Positions 60,811 through 64,000 of a stretch of DNA of 64,000 bases are shown one piece after another. A program made the position numbers and the translations under genes. The notes beneath the pieces were generated by a model. That model had not been told where the DNA came from. It saw only the letters and a program-made list of their open reading frames with translations, and ran no database searches. The DNA is from Quercus robur. Taxonomy: Eukaryota; Streptophyta; Magnoliopsida; Fagales; Fagaceae. The stretch spans positions 18,039,974 to 18,103,973 of the forward strand of contig NC_065536.1 in NCBI RefSeq assembly GCF_932294415.1, given 5' to 3'. Every line of letters begins with the position of its first letter. Within the stretch, counting starts at the first letter, position 1.

Positions 60811-61261
60811 GGACAAAATTGGCAAATGCCCTTTTCGGGCAAAAAAAGCAGTATTTTACCCCATTTCTCAAATTAATTAGAAAAATGCCCCTCTTTTAAA
60901 ATTTAATTTTCTTAAAATTGAGTTATTAAAAAAAAATATTCTAGAGCCCTATAGTGGCGTTTTAAGTAGCCTATAGTGACGTTTTAAAGACTAATAGTAA
61001 CGTTTTGAAACTAGAGCTCCATGAAATCGAGTTACATGCAAGTTTTTTTTTTACCTACAACTCGAGTTCATTGAACTTGAGTTTCAAAACGTCACTATAA
61101 GTCTTTAAAACGTCACTATAAGCTCCTTAAAAATACTACTATAGGGCTTAACTCAATTGAGAAAATCGAGTTTCAAAAGAGGGATATTTCCCTAATTAGT
61201 TTGGAAAAGGGGACATAATGCTGCTTTTTTTGCCCGAAAAGGGCATTTGCCAATTTTGTCC
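60811..61261. mobile_element. 451-bp Mutator-like MITE, copy B
   Basis: This has the same insertion and the same 10-bp AAATAAATAA duplication (60801-60810, 61262-61271) as 16093-16543. It differs by several substitutions in the arms. Confidence 0.9.
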
Positions 61262-62149
61262 AAATAAATAAGAAGCATCATACGCCTTTATAATATAATA
61301 TATAAATGTATTTGCCCTTGGCATTATTAGTTCCAACTATTTATTTTAATAGTGCATTAGGTTTGCCTTTGACTGTCGGCCTTAAAAAAACAGCTAATAG
61401 TCAAGGAAAAATATATATAAAATAATTAAATAAATAAAAAAGAAGCATCATACGCCTTTTTTGAATACAACTTTCTTCCTTCTTCTAATATTTAACAAGT
61501 GTAAAATATTTCTGTTAGTATGAAGGTTGGTGATCAAATATAAAATGATTGTTTAAAACTTTAAATAAAAAAGGAAGATAAATATAGAACGTGCTGAATA
61601 ATCTCATATCGATTTATTTATTTATAGATTGGCATGCACCACTTCATGGAAGGTAACAACTAGGAAAGGAGTTGTGTCCCCCAAAAAAGTATTAACCTTT
61701 ATCAAAGATTGTAATCCTTTCACCAAGAAGCACACTTGTTCACCAAAAGTCTTGCTCTTTCGTCATGAGTCACACCATTTTTTTAATTTAACCATCTCCA
61801 CTATATATTAGATATAAAATATAATACATAAATGTATTTTCCCTTGGCATTATTTGTTCCAACTATTTATTTACTTATTATAAGAGTGCATTAGGTTTGC
61901 CTTTTGACTGTCAGCCTAAAAAAAACAGCTGATAGTCAAGGAAAAATATATATAAAAAAAAATAAGAAGCATCTTTACGCCTATTTTGAATACAACTTTC
62001 TTCCTTCCTCTAATCTTTAACAAGTGTAAAATGTTTCCATTAATATCAAGGTTTGTGATCACATATAAAATGATTGTTTAAAACTTTAAATAAAGAAATA
62101 ATACAAATATAGAATGCGCTAAATAATCTCAGGTCGATCTATTTATTTA

Positions 62150-62293
62150 GAGAAATGATATGTTCACAACATTTTTACAACAAATCCTAAGTTGCAGGTT
62201 GTTATTATTGAGTTAAAAAAGTAATCTTAATACTAAACCACCTGTGATTTATTGTGAAAATGTTGTAGAAATGTTGTGGACGTTTCACTTCTA
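62150..62293. mobile_element. 144-bp MITE in array unit, copy B only
   Basis: A 9-bp duplication ATTTATTTA (62141-62149, 62294-62302) flanks ends starting GAGAAATGATATGTTCACAA (left) and AGAAGTGAAACGTCCACAA (complement of right). It is related to the MITE at 29654. It sits in a unit that copy A has lost. Confidence 0.85.
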
Positions 62294-63491
62294 ATTTATT
62301 TATAGATTGGAATGCACCACTTCATGGAAGGTTACAACTTGGAAAGGAGTTGTGTCCCTCATAAAAGTTTTAACCTTTGTCAAAGATTGCAATCCTTTCA
62401 CCAAGAAGCACATTTGTTCACCAAGAGTCTTGCTCTTTCGTCATGAGTCACACCATTTTTTAATTTAACCATCTCCACTATATATTAGATATAATAATAT
62501 AATATATAAATGTATTTGCCCTTGGCATTATTAGTTTCAACTATTTATTTATTTATTTTAATAGTGCATTAGGTTTGCCTTTGACTGTCGGCCATAAAAA
62601 AAAACAGCTAATAGTCAAGGAAAAATATATATATATAAAAAATAAATAAATAAGAAGCATCATACGCCTTTTTTGAATACAACTTTCTTCCTTCTTCTAA
62701 TATTTAACAAGTGTAAAATATTTCTGTTAGTATGAAGGTTGGTGATCCCATATAAAATGATTGTTTAAAACTTTAAATAAAAAAGGAATATAAATATAGA
62801 ACATGCTGAATAATGTCCAATCGATTTATTTATTTATAGATTGCCATGCACCACTTCATGGAAGGTAACAACTAGGAAAGGAGTTGTGTCCCTCATAAAA
62901 GTTTTAACCTTTGTCAAAGATTGTAATCCTTTCACCAAGAAGCACACTTGTTTACCAACAGTCTTGCTCTTTCGTCATGAGTCACACCATTTTTTAATTT
63001 AACTATCTCCACTATATATTAGATATAATAATATAATATATAAATGTATTTTCCCTTGGCATTATTAGTGCCAACTATTTATTAATTTATTTTAATTGTG
63101 CATTAGGTTTGCCTTTGACTGTCGGCCTTAAAAAAACAGCTAATAGTCAAGGAAAAATATATATAAAAAAATAAAATAAAATAAGAAGCATCATACGCCT
63201 TTTTTGAATACAACTTTCTTCCTTCTTCTAATATTTAACAAGTGTAAAATATGTCTGTTAGTATGAAGGTTGGTGATCACATATAAAATGATTGTTTAAA
63301 ACTTTAAATAAAAAAGGAATATAAATATAGAACGTGCTGAATAATGTCCAATCGATTTATTTATTTATAGATTGCCATGCACCACTTCATGGAAGGTAAC
63401 AACTAGGAAAGGAGTTGTGTCCCTCATAAAAGTTTTAACCTTTGTTAAAGATTGTAATCCTTTCACCAAGAAGCACACTTGTACTCTTAAA

Positions 63492-63500
63492 ATAAATAAA
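63492..63500. other. Empty target site of the copy A foldback element
   Basis: A single ATAAATAAA in otherwise continuous sequence (GTACTCTTAA before, TATACAAATAAGGG after) matches the 9-bp duplication around 17566-19530. It confirms both the element ends and the direction of change. Confidence 0.95.
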
Positions 63501-63779
63501 TATACAAATAAGGGTTGAGGACTAGAGGGAAACATATAATGTATTTTTATTCATATGAATTGGCATATAATGTTTTTTTTTTTTTTTAAATAATATCCCA
63601 TGTGTACATTCTAATTAGTTCAACTGATGAAATCTTTTATTATGAAATAACAAATTTATTGTATTTAATAATAATAAATAAATAACTAAAAATTCTATTT
63701 CTTTTCCTTTTTTTTTTGACTAAATAAAATAAAATAAAGGCAACGGCCAAGGTAAAGATACTGTCTCTATCCCATAAAC

Positions 63780-63941
63780 CTTGGCAAAATTTGGTAAATA
63801 GTACATTTTTTGGAAAAACTTCGGTGACTAGCATGTGTTTGAACTTATTTGGTAAGTTGGCTGATTTTGGAACTTGAGTTTGCGAAACTCGAGTTCCAAC
63901 CCAAAATCGAGTTTTTCAAACTCGATTTACACCTAATGTGC

Positions 63942-63995
<54 letters not shown>

Positions 63996-64000
63996 GGTGG
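63780..64000. mobile_element. Left arm of the CTCGAGTT foldback element, copy B (cut by window)
   Basis: This matches the left arm at 19800-20035, including the A tract and the (GAAAA)n run, and stops at the window end. Confidence 0.8.

Larger units (their letters stand above)
59071..63481. repeat. Head-to-head array of ~527-bp units, copy B (two units longer)
   Basis: Two forward units (from 59071 and about 59600, the second truncated) are followed by six reversed ones. These are about 60187-60711; 60712-61339 (truncated, with MITE); 61340-61865; 61866-62543 (with a second MITE); 62544-63077; and a partial one to 63481. Units three to five carry distinguishing variants: CCCCCAAAAAAGTATTAACC in the third, and AACTATCTCC in the fifth. 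Confidence 0.9.
44773..64000. repeat. Copy B of the segmental duplication
   Basis: This is the direct repeat of 1-20035. It ends with the window. Relative to A it lacks the foldback Mutator-like element, has two more 527-bp array units and one extra MITE, and has one fewer T-tract repeat near 45540. Confidence 0.97.

Noticed and set aside
1..64000. Organelle or bacterial insertion
   Set aside because: I saw no recognisable chloroplast, mitochondrial or bacterial genes, operons or rRNA/tRNA clusters.

Overview
This looks like nuclear DNA of a flowering plant, probably a woody eudicot. The window is AT-rich and full of poly-A/T tracts. It holds plant Ty1/copia and Ty3/gypsy relics (two with an initiator-Met-tRNA primer site, TGGTATCAGAGC), small hAT, Mutator-like and PIF/Harbinger-like elements, spliced genes with consensus GT/AG sites, and an LRR receptor kinase of the plant-specific subfamily XII. 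I suspect a Fagaceae-like tree from the style of the repeats, but that is an impression and not a test.

Layout. Positions 1-20035 (copy A) are repeated almost base for base at 44773-64000 (copy B), in direct orientation about 44.7 kb apart. Copy A starts at the first base of the window and copy B runs off its end, so neither edge of the duplication can be seen. The true repeat unit may be larger than 20 kb. Each copy carries, in order: a broken copia gag/integrase relic; a two-exon LRR receptor kinase gene on the minus strand (1028 aa, apparently intact); about 4.8 kb of gene-poor DNA; a small two-exon gene on the plus strand with a TATA box, predicted to make a 67-aa secreted peptide; several inverted-repeat elements; a head-to-head array of ~527-bp units; and the start of a palindromic element rich in CTCGAGTT.

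The copies differ in three informative ways. Copy A alone carries a 1965-bp Mutator-like foldback element with a 9-bp target duplication, and copy B keeps the empty site. The 527-bp array is two units shorter in A, and one A unit is a visible recombinant of two B units. The two kinase genes differ by about eight substitutions, six of which change the protein.

The spacer (20.0-44.8 kb) has no intact gene that I can support. It contains older, diverged and permuted pieces of the same locus (25.0-27.2, 27.8-31.1 and 39.9-41.6 kb), which suggests earlier rounds of tandem duplication. These pieces are broken up by insertions: two copia 5' ends with gag remnants, a pol-less gypsy composite of ~8.7 kb containing a 57-bp minisatellite, a SINE and a perfect solo LTR, three hAT-like elements, and several MITEs. 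By comparison with these pieces, the segment carrying the small peptide gene is missing from the spacer paralogue.

Functionally the window offers two genes, each present twice: a pattern-recognition-type receptor kinase and a small secreted peptide. Nothing in the sequence shows that they work together. They are simply co-duplicated about 5 kb apart and transcribed divergently. An uncollapsed haplotype in the assembly is a serious alternative to a true duplication.
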